Below, in pieces: positions 1 through 9,140 of a stretch of 64,000 nt of DNA. Made by a program: the position numbers and the translations under genes. Position 1 is the first letter of the stretch; every line of letters begins with the position of its first letter. Origin of the DNA: Cepaea nemoralis (lineage: Eukaryota > Mollusca > Gastropoda > Stylommatophora > Helicidae); assembly GCA_014155875.1 (NCBI GenBank), contig JACEFZ010016143.1, positions 101,035-165,034 on the forward strand. The letters are read 5' to 3'. The notes below the pieces were generated by a model. The model was not told where the DNA came from. It worked only from the letters and a program-made list of their open reading frames with translations, and ran no database searches.

Positions 1-59
1 ATGCAAAGATCTGCGTCAGGAGAGATTGTGTGTGGTCGTTTCTTCTAGGTGGATGTGAA

Positions 60-1330
60 TTCTGGACGATGAGTAGTGACATGGTGAAGAGACTGAAACA
101 TGGTGAAGAAACTGGGGGAATCGGGAAGAAACTGGAGACATCGTGAAGAAACTCCAAACATGGTGAATAAATTAGAGACATGGTGAAGAGACTGAAACAT
201 GGTGAAGAGATTGAAACATGGTGAAGGGACTGAAACATGGTGAAGAGATTGAAACATGGTGAAGGGACTGAAACATGGTGAAGAGACTGAAACGTGGTGA
301 AGAGACTGTAACATGGTGAAGTGAATGAAACATGGTGAAGAGACTGTAACATGGTGAAGAGACTGAAACGTGGTGAAGAAACTGGGGGAATGGGGAAGAG
401 ACTGAAACATGGTGAAGAGACTGAAACATGGTGAAGAGACTGAAACATGGTGAAAAGACTGAAACATGGTGAAGAGACTGAAACATGGTGAAGAGACTGA
501 AACATGGTGAAGAGACTGAAACATGGTGAAGAGACTGTAACATGGTGAAGAGACTGAAACATGGTGAAGAGACTGAAACATGGTGAAGAGACTGAAACAT
601 GGTGAAGAGACTGAAACATGGTGAAGAGACTGTAACATGGTGAAGAGACTGAAACATGGTGAAGAGACTGTAATATGGTGAAGAGACTGTAATATGGTGA
701 AGAGACTGAAACATGGTAAAGAAACTGGGGGAATGGGGAAGAAACTGGAGACATCGTGAAACAACTCGAAACATGGTGAAGAAACTGGAGACACGGTGAA
801 GAAACTGGAGACATGGTTGAGAAATTGGAGACATGGTGAAGAAACTGGAGACATGGTTGAGAAATTGGAGACATGGTGAAGAAACTGAAGACATGGTAAA
901 GAAATTGGAGACATGGTGAAGAAACTGGAGACACGGTGAATAAACTGGAGACATGATAAAGACACCGGAGACATGGTAAAGAAACTGGAGACATGGTAAA
1001 GAAACTGGAGACATGGTGAAGAAACTGGTGACGTTTTGAAGGAACTGGAGACATAGTGAAGAAACTGGAGACACTGTGAAGGAACTGGAGACCTGGTGAA
1101 GAAACTGAAGACACTATGAAGAAGCTGGAGACATATTGAAGAAACTGAAGACACTATGAAGGAACTGGAGACATGGTGAAGAAACTGGAGACATGGTGAA
1201 TAAATTAGAGCCATGGTGAAGAAATTGGAGACATTGTGAAGGAACTGGAGACCTGGTGAAGAAACTGGAGATATGGTGAAGAAACTGGAGACATGGTGAA
1301 GAAATTGGAGTCATGGTGAAGAAACTGGTG
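60..1330. repeat. Minisatellite with 19-bp then 20-bp units
   Basis: A long tandem array. The first half (about 60-720) is built mainly on a 19-bp unit, gagactgaaacatggtgaa. The second half (about 740-1330) is built on a related 20-bp unit, gaaactggagacatggtgaa. The two units differ by one inserted base and a few substitutions. Variant units contain an acacggtg, acactatg or tggttgag core. The minus strand of the unit has no stop codon in any frame, so long open frames arise (for example 45-1214), but their protein is only a 19- or 20-residue periodic string and I do not call it a gene. Confidence 0.95.
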
Positions 1331-1560
1331 ACATCAGATATGATGTTTTTGATAAGGTCTTTAGAATGTGTTGGATAGAGAAGACAACACATAATGAGAT
1401 ATTGACAGCTGTAGATGTTGCAGGCAACTCATGACAATCACAAGGGAAAGATACATAGATTTTATGAGTGAACATCAACAGAAGAGATGGGATATATCCT
1501 TTAGTAGTATGTGGGGACATGTTAAGAAAGAGAAGAAGTAGAGAAGGATATTGAAAGTTT
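1331..1560 (+). pseudogene. Possible LINE reverse transcriptase C-terminal remnant
   Basis: In the plus strand a decayed reading resembles the stretch after the RT core of RTE-like LINEs: residues like FDKVFRMCWIEKTTHNEIL followed by a disrupted part resembling 'ITRERYIDFMSEH...RRDGI'. Such LINEs usually carry 'RRMLRI.WTER.TNEE' and then 'I.KRK..F.GH..RR' here. Stops and frame changes interrupt it. The match is by eye only and could be chance; the segment directly follows the minisatellite. Confidence 0.35.
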
Positions 1561-1639
1561 AAACAGTTGAGCAACAAATGTAATATTAACGACACCAACT
1601 TTCTGAAATCGTCCAAAGAGTTACGATTGCCGATGTTCC

Positions 1640-1848
1640 CAAAAAAACTTAAGAGGAAGAAGAAGAAGAAGAAGGAGGAGGAGGAGGAGGAGGAGAGGAG
1701 AGGAGAACACGGGGTGGGGGGAGGGGTGGGGGAATAGAGTTGCTGAAAAAAGTTTTAAAAAATGGAATACAATGGCTTGGCTTGGCTTGGCTTGGTTACA
1801 ACAAGACACACGAAGATGTAAGGTTGAAAACAACAACAACAACAACAA

Positions 1849-1880
<32 letters not shown>

Positions 1881-1910
1881 GCAACAACAACAACAACAAC
1901 AAAAACAGAC
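1640..1910. repeat. Cluster of simple repeats (GAA/GGA, TTGGC, CAA/CAG)
   Basis: A purine-rich GAA/GGA run lies at about 1653-1700, a short (TTGGC)n run at about 1772-1796, and a trinucleotide CAA/CAG tract at about 1829-1902. The CAA/CAG tract makes poly-Asn/Ser, poly-Thr/Ala or poly-Leu frames that are not credible proteins. Confidence 0.9.
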
Positions 1911-2630
1911 AGTACAATCGAAGGCAAATTAAAACGAAGACCACAAATAACAACGGCATCATACAGACATGCAAGAACATCGGAATGTAAACTTATGTGC
2001 AGAACTGAAAAGACGTGTGGAAAACGAAGGCAGTGGAATATGGAAGGTGATTAATTTAAGAGAACGAAAAAAGAAGAGGCAGATGACATCAGAATCAATT
2101 TATGAGCCGACGAACCTGTTTACAATGATGATCACATCTAATATCTGTTTATGTGTGATGTGAATATTCGCTGATACTTAAACATTAATTTAATTATCTT
2201 TTGTTGTTAAAAACATTTTCAATCTAATTTCACTCACAGCATGGCGCCAACTTAGTGAAATTTCATGCAATGTTGGACGAGAATTTCCGTTGTAAACCAC
2301 CTTTGTTTCAGCTTCATTTGCAGCTAAATGTTATTTCCACACTAATATCACTTCTTGTTATAGCTCTGTTTTGGTAAATGTGACTGTTGTTTACACAATA
2401 ATTCAAATAACATATTACCAAATCTTATATATTATATTAATATTATCAAATGTTCAATCAGGGGTATACCATATACAGCTAACCGCTTTAGTTAAATATC
2501 ACTTTGGTTTCTTTTGGGTTAGAAGCCATTTTAGCTAAATATAACTCATTGTTAGACAATACTTTCAGTTATGGATCTCTGAATGTTAGACCTTACTTTT
2601 AGTTAAATATTCCTAAATCTCAATACAAGG
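1911..2630. other. Unassigned AT-rich interval
   Basis: About 720 bases with no frame, repeat or motif I can assign. The first 200 bases are A-rich with short open plus-strand frames of no recognisable family. The rest (about 2160-2600) is AT-rich and featureless by eye. Confidence 0.6.
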
Positions 2631-2885
2631 AGGTCAGCATGGCTGAATGGATAAGAACACTCGTTCTTAAACATCCGGTGTGCTGATGCAGAAGTTGTGG
2701 GTTCAACTCCTACACTGGTAAGTTGGACTAAAGTGTTGATTCTCTCCCTTGACTTGGGAACATAAATTGCAAGTACCTTAGAGATAGGAGTTGGTTTGCC
2801 TGAAGGCGAGAGACACTGGTAATAAGGAAAACTGGCACACACTTAACAATCAGTCAAGTGTGGACTACGCTTGAGTTCAAAACAT
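2631..2885 (+). mobile_element. tRNA-derived SINE, copy 1
   Basis: The head is tRNA-like, close to tRNA-Leu or tRNA-Ser: an A-box-like TGGCTGAATGGAT near 2639 and a B-box GGGTTCAACTCC near 2699. A conserved body follows (AAGTTGGACTAAA, CAAGTACCT, GGAGT.GGTT.GCCTGA.G.CGAG) and a tail motif TGTGGACTACGCTTGAGTTCAAA. A diverged second copy at about 6945-7200 shares head, body and tail, which is why I call it a SINE family and not a tRNA gene. Confidence 0.75.
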
Positions 2886-2894
2886 TTCAGATTG

Positions 2895-3078
2895 CATCAC
2901 TGTAGTCTCTGCGTTGTGTCTACACATTCACTAACATTTATCACTGTAGTCTCCGTGTTGTGTCTACACATTCACTATTTATCACTGTAGTCTCCGTGTT
3001 GTGTCTACACATTCACTAACATTTATCACTGTAGTCTCCGCGTTGTGTCTACAAACCCAGTAACATTTATCACTGTTC
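2895..3078. repeat. Tandem repeat of about 44 bp, four units
   Basis: Four head-to-tail units of ATCACTGTAGTCTCCG.. followed by GTTGTGTCTACACATTCACTAACATTT. The second unit lacks a few bases near its end and a truncated fifth unit begins ATCACTGT. Each unit carries a CACTGTAG string that resembles a splice acceptor. Confidence 0.85.
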
Positions 3079-3202
3079 TCTGTATTCTAAAAGTGGAAAG
3101 AAGAAGAGAGACTTCCAGCCAGTAAACATTTCTGAAGAAGAGAGATACAACTTGCTGAAGTACCTCATCCAGAAAGCGGCCCTAGAGAACAGTTCGTCAT
3201 AG
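3036..3202 (+). CDS. Possible terminal coding exon, unidentified
   Basis: A short plus-strand frame opens after a stop at about 3033 and ends at TAG, 3200-3202. Its central part is lysine-rich and then reads NISEEERYNLLKYLIQKA, an amphipathic helix-like sequence with ordinary protein composition, unlike the low-complexity frames around it. Pyrimidine-rich CACTGTTCTCTGTATTCTAAAAG lies just upstream as a weak acceptor, and the stop is followed by GTATGT, a donor-like hexamer. I do not recognise the family. It could be the last exon of a host gene or a chance frame; there is no other exon evidence in the window. Confidence 0.25.
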
Positions 3203-3265
3203 GTATGTCCAGCAACACACATGCGACTTGTCATTCTTTCCTTGTCCTTGTGGCTTTGATGATTC

Positions 3266-3439
3266 GATAGAGTATAGGTCCTCTACCAGCCCACGATAGA
3301 GTATAGGTCCTCTACCAGCCCACGATAGAGTATAGGTCCTCTACCAGCCCACGATAGAGTATAGGTCCTCTACCAGCCCACGATAGAGTATAGGTCCTCT
3401 ACCAGCCCACGATAGAGTATAGGTCCTCTACCAGCCCAC
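3266..3439. repeat. 29-bp tandem repeat, six perfect copies
   Basis: Six uninterrupted copies of a 29-bp unit that starts GATAGAGTATAGG and ends CTACCAGCCCAC. They look identical to each other, so the array is young or kept homogeneous. Confidence 0.95.
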
Positions 3440-3664
3440 GCCGTCCTTTGCTGACTTGTTCGTAACTGGGTGGATTTAGTAGGTGAACATTTCTTTGCAA
3501 TGAGGTAACCAGACTTACGCCAACCATCCTTAGTGATCTCTTACGGCATGTAGGTAGGTATTATCATTCTGTGTCGCCATGATGTGTCCCCGTAACACAG
3601 GAGAGCTCTATTTCAGTACCAGTCGATTAAAACATAGCTTTCTACAATTCTATATAGCTCTCTA
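3440..3664. other. Unassigned interval
   Basis: No recognisable gene, repeat unit or RNA motif between the 29-bp array and the following microsatellite. Confidence 0.6.
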
Positions 3665-3776
3665 CAATTATATCTATCTATCCACACATCCACCCACCCA
3701 CCCATCCATCCATCCATACATCCACCCACCCATCCATCCACTGTCTACATGTCCGTCGATCGATTGATGTCCGTCC

Positions 3777-3869
<93 letters not shown>

Positions 3870-4050
3870 ATCGTCCACCAGTATGTCTGGCTGTCTATCT
3901 GTCTGCCTACCTGTCTGTCTACTATATATCATCCTGTCTGTTTGTCTACCTTTCTGCATACCCACCTACCTTCATTTCTATCTCCCTATCCTTCCTTCTT
4001 TCCACCCGCCCGTCTGTTTGCTTATCTGCCTATTTGTTTACGTTTAAGTA
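3665..4050. repeat. Compound microsatellite: (ATCC)n, (CT)n, (TCTG/TCTA)n
   Basis: CATC/CACC repeats at about 3676-3740 are followed by an uninterrupted CT run of roughly 90 bases (about 3776-3868) and then a degenerate CTGT/CTAT pyrimidine stretch. Serine/leucine-only frames across it are artefacts of the repeat. Confidence 0.95.
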
Positions 4051-4077
4051 ATAACAGATCAAGCCGTGGTAGTATAC

Positions 4078-4229
4078 AGGGTGTATTTGTAATGACTGCG
4101 CAGTATTTGAAAATATTGCTGGTCCAAGTTTTGTATTGTGTTGCATGAACTTTACAGAGGGTGAATACAAAACTTGGACCGGCAATATTTCAAACACCGT
4201 ACAATCATTAAAAATACACCCTATAGAAT
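4078..4229. mobile_element. Foldback MITE with about 60-bp inverted repeats
   Basis: The left arm begins CAGGGTGTATTTGTAATGA and runs to TCCAAGTTTTGTATT. The right arm is its near-complete inverse complement, ending AAAAATACACCCT. Only about 25 bases separate the arms, so the whole element can fold into one hairpin. Flanking TA on both sides fits a Tc1/mariner-type MITE. There is no coding capacity. Confidence 0.85.
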
Positions 4230-4231
4230 CC

Positions 4232-4425
4232 AGACACTTGCCTGCCGTACCGATAATCTTGGATTCGATCCGCATCAGGACGGGTTCGAGTTATTAAAAC
4301 TGACCCGGCTCCCAGGTCGTCTCAGCCTAAAATGGATACCAGCAAATCATGAGGAAGTAAAGGCGACCTGCGTGATACCGATCATATCATCTACTCAGTG
4401 CCGTTGGTCTGTACAAATATGAGTC
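4232..4425 (+). mobile_element. SINE-like fragment with B-box
   Basis: Contains GGACGGGTTCGAGTTATT, a Pol III B-box-like motif, near 4280. It is followed by a body with the phrase ATGGATACCAGC....CATGAGGAAGTAAAGGCGACCTG, which I associate with widespread tRNA-related SINEs. The A-box side is degraded. It abuts the MITE, suggesting the MITE landed at or near its edge. Confidence 0.5.
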
Positions 4426-4794
4426 TAGAGCTACATGCCCAATGTACTTTAGGCTTGTAAAAAGGATTCTTTGTTTAAACTCACCAAGAGCCCTACGTTG
4501 TGATTCTGTTATACTAATTCCCCCACCATTCTCGCTAGGTTAAAATTAGCGAATGTTTGTGGTTTATTATTAATTCTTTCAGTCGTTCTCCAATCTTCAA
4601 ATTGCCTTATTAAAATTTATGTATTTAAAAACCAAAATAGGGGCTCACAGTTCCCCCCGGGGGCCTAGCAGCCCAATGAGGTCCCCACGTCCCTGTGTGT
4701 CATTCGGATGACCACCACTGCTGGTGACCCTGACAAGTTCAAGTGCGGAATCTACACTTTGATCTTAGATTGCCATTCCTGGAAAGCACAGAGA
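4426..4794. other. Unassigned interval
   Basis: AT-rich to about 4640, then a short GC-rich stretch. No frame or motif I can assign. Confidence 0.5.
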
Positions 4795-4935
4795 AACCAC
4801 TCGTATGGCACGAGATAGAAGCCACGCGAAGATGTCAAGGATGAAGTGAAGAAATGGCTACGTAAATATGACTGTGACTTCTGGCGACAGGGCTTTGATT
4901 CATTGTTTCCGGCCCAGACAAGCACTTTTAATAAA
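4795..4935 (+). pseudogene. Possible mariner transposase C-terminal remnant
   Basis: A plus-strand frame reads EDVKDEVKKWLRKYDCDFW followed by RQGFDSL. This parallels the C-terminal helix of mariner transposases ('...EVK.WLR.Q...FY..GF..L..R.DKC'), also seen in the mariner at 7.4-8.9 kb. No TIR or catalytic motif is visible nearby. The call rests on about 30 residues. Confidence 0.35.
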
Positions 4936-4994
4936 ACGCGCGACTGTGTTTAAATAAAGTATAAACACATATTTGCATGGGATGTGGGGAGGGG

Positions 4995-5110
4995 AGGGGG
5001 AAGGGACTAAGTTACGCAGTGGTCAGTCTGTCTATCTCGCGCTCAGGCGGCTTGGTTCGCTGTCCGTCGATATTGGAGCTCCGCGGTTCGTTCCCTATGC
5101 AGCACTTTCG
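4995..5110 (+). mobile_element. tRNA-like SINE head
   Basis: ACGCAGTGGTCAGTCTG resembles an A-box and CCGCGGTTCGTTCCCTATG contains a B-box about 55 bases later. These are spaced as in a tRNA but without a clean cloverleaf, so I prefer a SINE head to a tRNA gene. Confidence 0.5.
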
Positions 5111-5525
5111 GCATGGCTTTTACTTTTACTGCTCTGCGCAGAGAAACTTATAATTGGAATAAAAACCCGATTCCATGAAATAAATTCTCTTGTCGTTTAA
5201 TCAACAGCGGAAACTGTTTAAAAGAAGTTAGGAGACTGGCCGTTTAAATACAATGGTGAAACAGTATTAACACATTCAGTGACAAACAGAAAGTAAGTTT
5301 AAGCCAAATAAAAATGGGTGGCCAAATGGGAAGCATGGGTGTGTCACAGTTATGACTTAAAAGTTGTTAATATGGTAGCAGGCAAGTTGTATTATATAAC
5401 AAAGTAAAGGTAGTTGCATGAGGAAAACTACTGTATATAAGCCAATGGCAGTTGCGGGAAATCGCTTAAGACGATTAATAATCCCTTGGCACTTAATCAG
5501 TTAAGAGCCTATGGCACAACAGCAG
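5111..5525. other. Unassigned AT-rich interval
   Basis: No recognisable features apart from short AT-rich runs. Confidence 0.5.
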
Positions 5526-5534
5526 CAAAATATT

Positions 5535-6030
5535 AAAGTCATGCATTGAGAACATACATTTTTTCTGTGGCAGCATGCGGATGGGAATCATGGACAATTT
5601 GGCAATTGCTATAGAAGAAAATAGTTTATCTAGAAATATTACAGAGAGATTAGCATGTTCATATAAGGATGAAACTACGGCAGGTCTAGCAGAACCGGCA
5701 AAGGATTTAGGTGTATGGCTGCTCCAGACATTATACAAGAACTCCGAAATATGAAATTACTTATCTGGTTCAGCCACCTAGTGAGAATGAACCCAATATC
5801 GCCAGCAGCAAAAACATACAACATAAAAAATGGAAACATCACGAGGCAGGGGAAGACTACGAAAAAGATGGATCGACGGAGTCATCAACATCTTAAAAAC
5901 CTACAGCATCTCAGCATACCAAGCGACCGAGCGAGCCCTTGTTCGTAAACCAATCATCAAACAAGTCTGCGACGTCTACCGGCATAGAGCAGTGAAGGAA
6001 GAAGAAAGAAAGAATGCAGATTCTTAGAAT
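5535..6030 (+). pseudogene. LINE (RTE-like) 3' end fragment, plus strand
   Basis: The start matches the post-RT segment of endonuclease-reverse-transcriptase LINEs (a degraded 'Y.FSV..CGWESWTI'). The reading then continues as IIQELRNMKLLIWFSHLVRM and, in another frame, GRGRLRKRWIDGVINILKTY followed by ISAYQATERAL. The 'GRGR.RKRWIDG' phrase is diagnostic of the C-terminus of these LINEs. At least one frameshift separates the two parts. The 5' part of the element is absent, as in most retrotransposed LINE copies. Confidence 0.7.
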
Positions 6031-6124
6031 AGCGATGAGCAAGAAGATGAGAACACTATTGGTATTCAACAAGATCTAAACATTCAGAAAACAATGCCCA
6101 TAAACAGCACCGTGTCTCGGAAAT

Positions 6125-6350
6125 ATAAATCATCATCATCATCGAGTGCCTTACAAGCTGGCGTTTGCGTTCATGTCTCTCCGCAGATCTCGGTCTGTGG
6201 TGTTCTGGATCAATTCTGCTGATGATATTCCCCCGTGCCATCGTTTGAATCCATCCAGCATAATTTCTCTTAGTCTGCCTCTGCCTCCCTTCTCTCGGAT
6301 CTTTCCAGTCGTTACGATGCTTTTCAATGCCTCTCTTCCCCTTTCGCAAA
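6125..6350 (-). pseudogene. LINE 3' end fragment with (ATG)n tail, minus strand
   Basis: The minus strand reads GIEKHRNDWKDPREGRQRQ, then KRNYAGWIQTMA and finally ERKRQLVRH before a run of ATG triplets (CAT on the plus strand at 6129-6142). The basic GRQRQ segment and the terminal microsatellite are typical of an RTE-type LINE 3' end. The copy is 5'-truncated. Confidence 0.65.
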
Positions 6351-6460
6351 ATTCAGTCCATCACTACTATAAATAGTGTGTATGGACTACGCCTGAGTTC
6401 AAAGCGAGCGAATACACTCCCCCCCCCCCCCCCAAAAAAAAAAATCAAAAAAAATCACAT
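6351..6460. repeat. SINE tail plus homopolymer tract
   Basis: ATTCAGTCCATCACTACTATAAATAGTGTGTATGGACTACGC is followed by CTGAGTTCAAAGCGAGCGAA. The same tail ends the SINE at 6945-7200 and recurs at about 30,585 and 54,330. It is followed by a C-run (6419-6433) and A-rich tract. Confidence 0.6.
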
Positions 6461-6469
6461 GATCAAATA

Positions 6470-6890
6470 AAGTTGTTTGTCTCATTCTGAGTGTTGTATA
6501 TAATGTTCTAGTTTTATTAGCCTCTTTCAGACAGTCGTTGTTAGTTACTATGGCAGTCCAAGGAATTCGCAACATTCCTATCAGGAACCCCATCTCTTTT
6601 GCTTTTAAGTTCTTCTTAAATTATTCATTTACATTCCAAGATTCACTACCATACAGCAAAGCAAATTCTATAAATAGCATTTCAGCACTCTCTTTCCTAC
6701 ATTCAATGATAGTGACTTAATGCATAAAATACCTTTCATTTTCTGAAATGCAGCGTTTGCTTACCCTCTTATGTTCTTAATCTCTGTTGTGCATCTTCCA
6801 TTTGATGTAATAATTGTCCACTTGGTAAGGAGTTTCCCCTTGAAATAGAAATACATTTGCCATATTATACTCCAGAGTCGTTTAGACTTA
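6470..6890 (-). pseudogene. LINE reverse transcriptase C-terminal fragment, minus
   Basis: On the minus strand: FKGKLLTKWTIITSNGRCTTEIKNI, then a decayed KMKGIL...SLSLNVGKRVLKCY. This is the 'YLG..ITSDGRCT.EI..RI..AK.AF...K.IL..K.LS...K....Y' signature that follows the catalytic RT core. A related piece lies at 7210-7365 in the same orientation, so both may come from one family. Confidence 0.65.
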
Positions 6891-6944
6891 GAACAGTAAT
6901 GAAAGATGTGGTTCACAGCAAAGACTGGTGATAACCAACACAAC

Positions 6945-7205
6945 GTAGGTCAGCAAGGCCGAATCAATAAGAGCGCGTGTTCTTAAACATCCGATGTGCT
7001 GACGCTGAGGTAAGGAGTCAACCCCTACACCGGACAGTTGGACTAAAATGTTGACCTCTCGATAATTACAAGTACCTCTGAAGTCGGAGTGGGTTCGCCT
7101 GATGACGAGGGACACTGTTAATAGGTAAAGCTAATCCACAAGCAAAATTCAGTCCATCACTACTAGAAGTAGTGCTTATGGACTATGCTTGAGTCCAAAG
7201 CGAAC
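6945..7205 (+). mobile_element. tRNA-derived SINE, copy 2
   Basis: Head GTCAGCAAGGCCGAATCAATAAG; B-box region GGAGTCAACCCCTACACC; body GTTGGACTAAAATGTTGA; tail TATGGACTATGCTTGAGTCCAAAG. These align by eye with copy 1 at 2631-2885, with scattered substitutions and a short gap. It interrupts or abuts LINE fragments on both sides. Confidence 0.75.
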
Positions 7206-7209
7206 GAGC

Positions 7210-7416
7210 AGAAAAAAAATTGAAATGCAGTTTTTGCTTGCTCGCGTCTGTTCTTAATCTCTGTTGTGCATATTCCATCTGATGTAATAATTGCCCCTAG
7301 GCATTTAAAATTGCCCACTTGCTTAAGCATTTTCCCTTGAAATAGAAATACATTGGCCATATGAAACGACAGATTCGTTTAGACTTAGAAAGAACAGTAA
7401 TGAAATCTATGGGTCA
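7210..7416 (-). pseudogene. LINE RT fragment, minus strand
   Basis: The minus strand reads QVGNFKCLGAIITSDGICTT followed by EIKNRREQAKTAFQ, the conserved segment downstream of the YADD box in RTE-like LINEs. The left edge of the mariner at 7417 cuts it off. Confidence 0.7.
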
Positions 7417-7529
7417 TACGAGGGCGAATCAATAAGTAAGTCACACAGTTATGTGGGATGGCAGGTAAATGTAGTTGGTGTTTTCTACAGGTGTCATTAG
7501 GTGACAGCAACATCGAACTGTATATCCCG

Positions 7530-7710
7530 CATAAGTCGGATGTTTCGGCCTAACGGCGCAAGAACGCAGCTCTGCTGTAAACAGGCACAACGCAATCACG
7601 TCCGAAAAAGAAAAAAAAAACTCAGGATGAACGCAGAAGAAGAAGACGAAGAAGAAGAAGAAGAAGAAGGAAAAGAAGAAGAAGTAGAAGAAGAAGACGA
7701 CGAAGAAGAA
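7530..7710 (+). mobile_element. SINE with GAA-rich tail inserted in the mariner
   Basis: Bounded by a direct repeat of about 15 bp, GAACTGTATATCCCG at 7515-7529 and GAACTGTATATTCCCG at 7711-7726, a typical L1/RTE-style target-site duplication. The body shares GTCGG.TGTTTCGGCC and CGCAGCTCTG.TGTAAACAG.CACAACG with 10,595-10,660, and both copies run into A-rich and (GAA)n tails. An acidic poly-Glu frame across the tail is not a gene. Confidence 0.8.
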
Positions 7711-7777
7711 GAACTGTATATTCCCGTTCGTCAGGTGGCGCTAGGTGTCTCATGCGCATGCGCTGCGCATAAACAAA

Positions 7778-8841
7778 ATGACGACCGTACTTACGGAGTG
7801 TACAACCAAAGAGCAACGTGCTGCTGTGCGTTTTTTGTGAGCAAAAGGACTGCCTGCAAAGGACATTCATAAGGAAATGCTTCCTGTTTATGCTGACAAA
7901 TGTTTGTCCCGTAAAGCGGTGCATGGCTTGGTATAACAATTTTCTCAAGGACGCTCTAAAATTGTTGATGAAATCTGATCTGGTCGTCCTGTTGAGATTG
8001 AAACAGAAGCATCCGTGCAGCGGGTGGAGGAGATGATTAGAGGTGACAGGCGAGTAACGATAGACTCTGTAGCATCTGCAATAGGGTGCTCACATGGTTC
8101 AGCATACAGCTGATAATGCATGACCGACTGAAATTTAAGTAAGTGTGCTCAAGGTTGGTACCCAGACAATTGAAGGAGGAAAACAAAATGAACCGATTTG
8201 GCCTGTAATGGCATCATCTCTGTCGATAAGAAGATGAAGGAGAAGACATGCAGAACATGATTGTTACTGGGGACGAATCATGGGTGCATCACTACCAGCC
8301 CAAATCGAAGCGTGCTTCAATGATATGGAAACATCCTTCTTCGCCTTGTATCCAAAAGGAAGGTTATGCTGGCAGTGTTCTGGGATTGCCGACTATGGGA
8401 TTCTCCAACTCTATTTTAACCAATTTCAACAAGACAGGCGAAAATGTGAATTCTGAATCGTACTGTGAAGTTCTATCGATGCTTCGTGATGCAATTCGAA
8501 GAAAACGCCCAGGACTGCTGACTAGAGGAGTGTTGCTTTTTGATGACAATGCCAGAACACACACGGCTCGATTAACTCAGGAGAAAATTAACCAACTAGG
8601 GTGGGAAGTTCTGGAACATCCACCTTACAGCTCCGACTTAACCCCTAACGATTTCCACCTTTTTGGTCCACTGAAAACCTACCTTGGCGGGAGACATTTA
8701 GCGAATGACGCCGAAGTTGAATGTGAAATGAAAACGTGGTTTAGAAAACAGAGCACGCAGTTCTATGCAGCCGGTTTGGGAGGACTGATACAACGATGGG
8801 ATAAGTGCATCAATGTTGGTGGAAATTATGTTGAGAAATAA
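7778..8841 (+). pseudogene. Mariner transposase, inactivated
   Basis: The N-terminal helix-turn-helix part is readable from the ATG at 7778 (RAAVRFL, AKGLPAKDIHKEMLPVYADK) but has an in-frame stop, frameshifts and a small deletion near 8100. An open stretch of 197 codons (8248-8841) keeps the catalytic core: IVTGDESWVHHY (first Asp), LLFDDNARTHTA (second Asp) and PPYSSDLTPNDFHLFGPLK (third Asp). Thirty-four residues lie between the second and third Asp, as in mariner DD34D enzymes. It ends with a DKCINVGGNYVEK tail. A segment after KHPSS appears disturbed. The enzyme would cut and paste the element at TA sites; this copy cannot make a full protein. Confidence 0.9.
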
Positions 8842-8942
8842 AGGGACAATGTATGTATAAAAATAAACTGGTTTCAAGTTGTTATCATATTTAGTTATTT
8901 TTCTACAGCCATTTGTGACTTACTTATTGACTTCCCCTCGTA

Positions 8943-9140
8943 GGAAAGGCTGGGGTCCACCAAAACAACGATGGACAAGAGGCCATTAATGCACCGTGGG
9001 CATGCAGTTGCGTGCCGCAAGGGAACTGGCACCTGCATGTACCCATAACACTGATCTCTGCTTATAATTCTCTACCCCGCGTGGCTTAGATCTCCCGCGT
9101 GATTCCATTTACCCTTTGATAAAGGACTTTCTATCAATAC
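8943..9140 (+). pseudogene. LINE remnant between two mariners
   Basis: Directly after the mariner right end the plus strand reads KGWGPPKQRWTRGH, resembling the 'RPPKRWTD' C-terminal phrase of LINE polyproteins. The rest is decayed. It may be the continuation of the LINE piece left of the mariner, but the two lie in different apparent orientations, so the link is uncertain. Confidence 0.35.

Larger units (their letters stand above)
7417..8942. mobile_element. Mariner (DD34D) transposon with TIRs and TA target site
   Basis: TA at 7417-7418 is followed by a left TIR of about 28 bp (CGAGGGCGAATCAATAAGTA...). The right TIR is its inverse complement with few mismatches, ending at 8940, then TA at 8941-8942. 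The element is about 1.5 kb, longer than a typical 1.3 kb mariner because a SINE of about 180 bp has inserted in its 5' UTR. Flanking LINE-like sequence on the left, and a GPPKQRWTRG-like string on the right, suggest it jumped into an older LINE remnant. Confidence 0.92.

Noticed and set aside
45..1214. 389-codon minus-strand frame, and the overlapping frames at 172-1074 and 1114-1392
   Set aside because: They are produced by a stop-free minisatellite; the product is a 19- or 20-residue periodic string with no domain.
1621..1990. Frames with poly-Leu, poly-Thr/Ala or poly-Asn/Ser
   Set aside because: These are translations of the CAA/CAG and GGA simple repeats.
2631..2720. A functional tRNA-Leu gene
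   Set aside because: A- and B-box-like motifs are present but no proper acceptor stem closes, and a SINE body and a second diverged copy follow.
3266..3439. CRISPR-like array
   Set aside because: The six 29-bp units are contiguous with no spacers; this is a eukaryotic tandem repeat.
3749..4051. Ser-Leu repeat protein
   Set aside because: Translation of the (CT)n microsatellite.
7501..7948. Acidic poly-Glu frame (plus) and poly-Leu frame (minus)
   Set aside because: They cross the GAA tail of a SINE inserted in the mariner.
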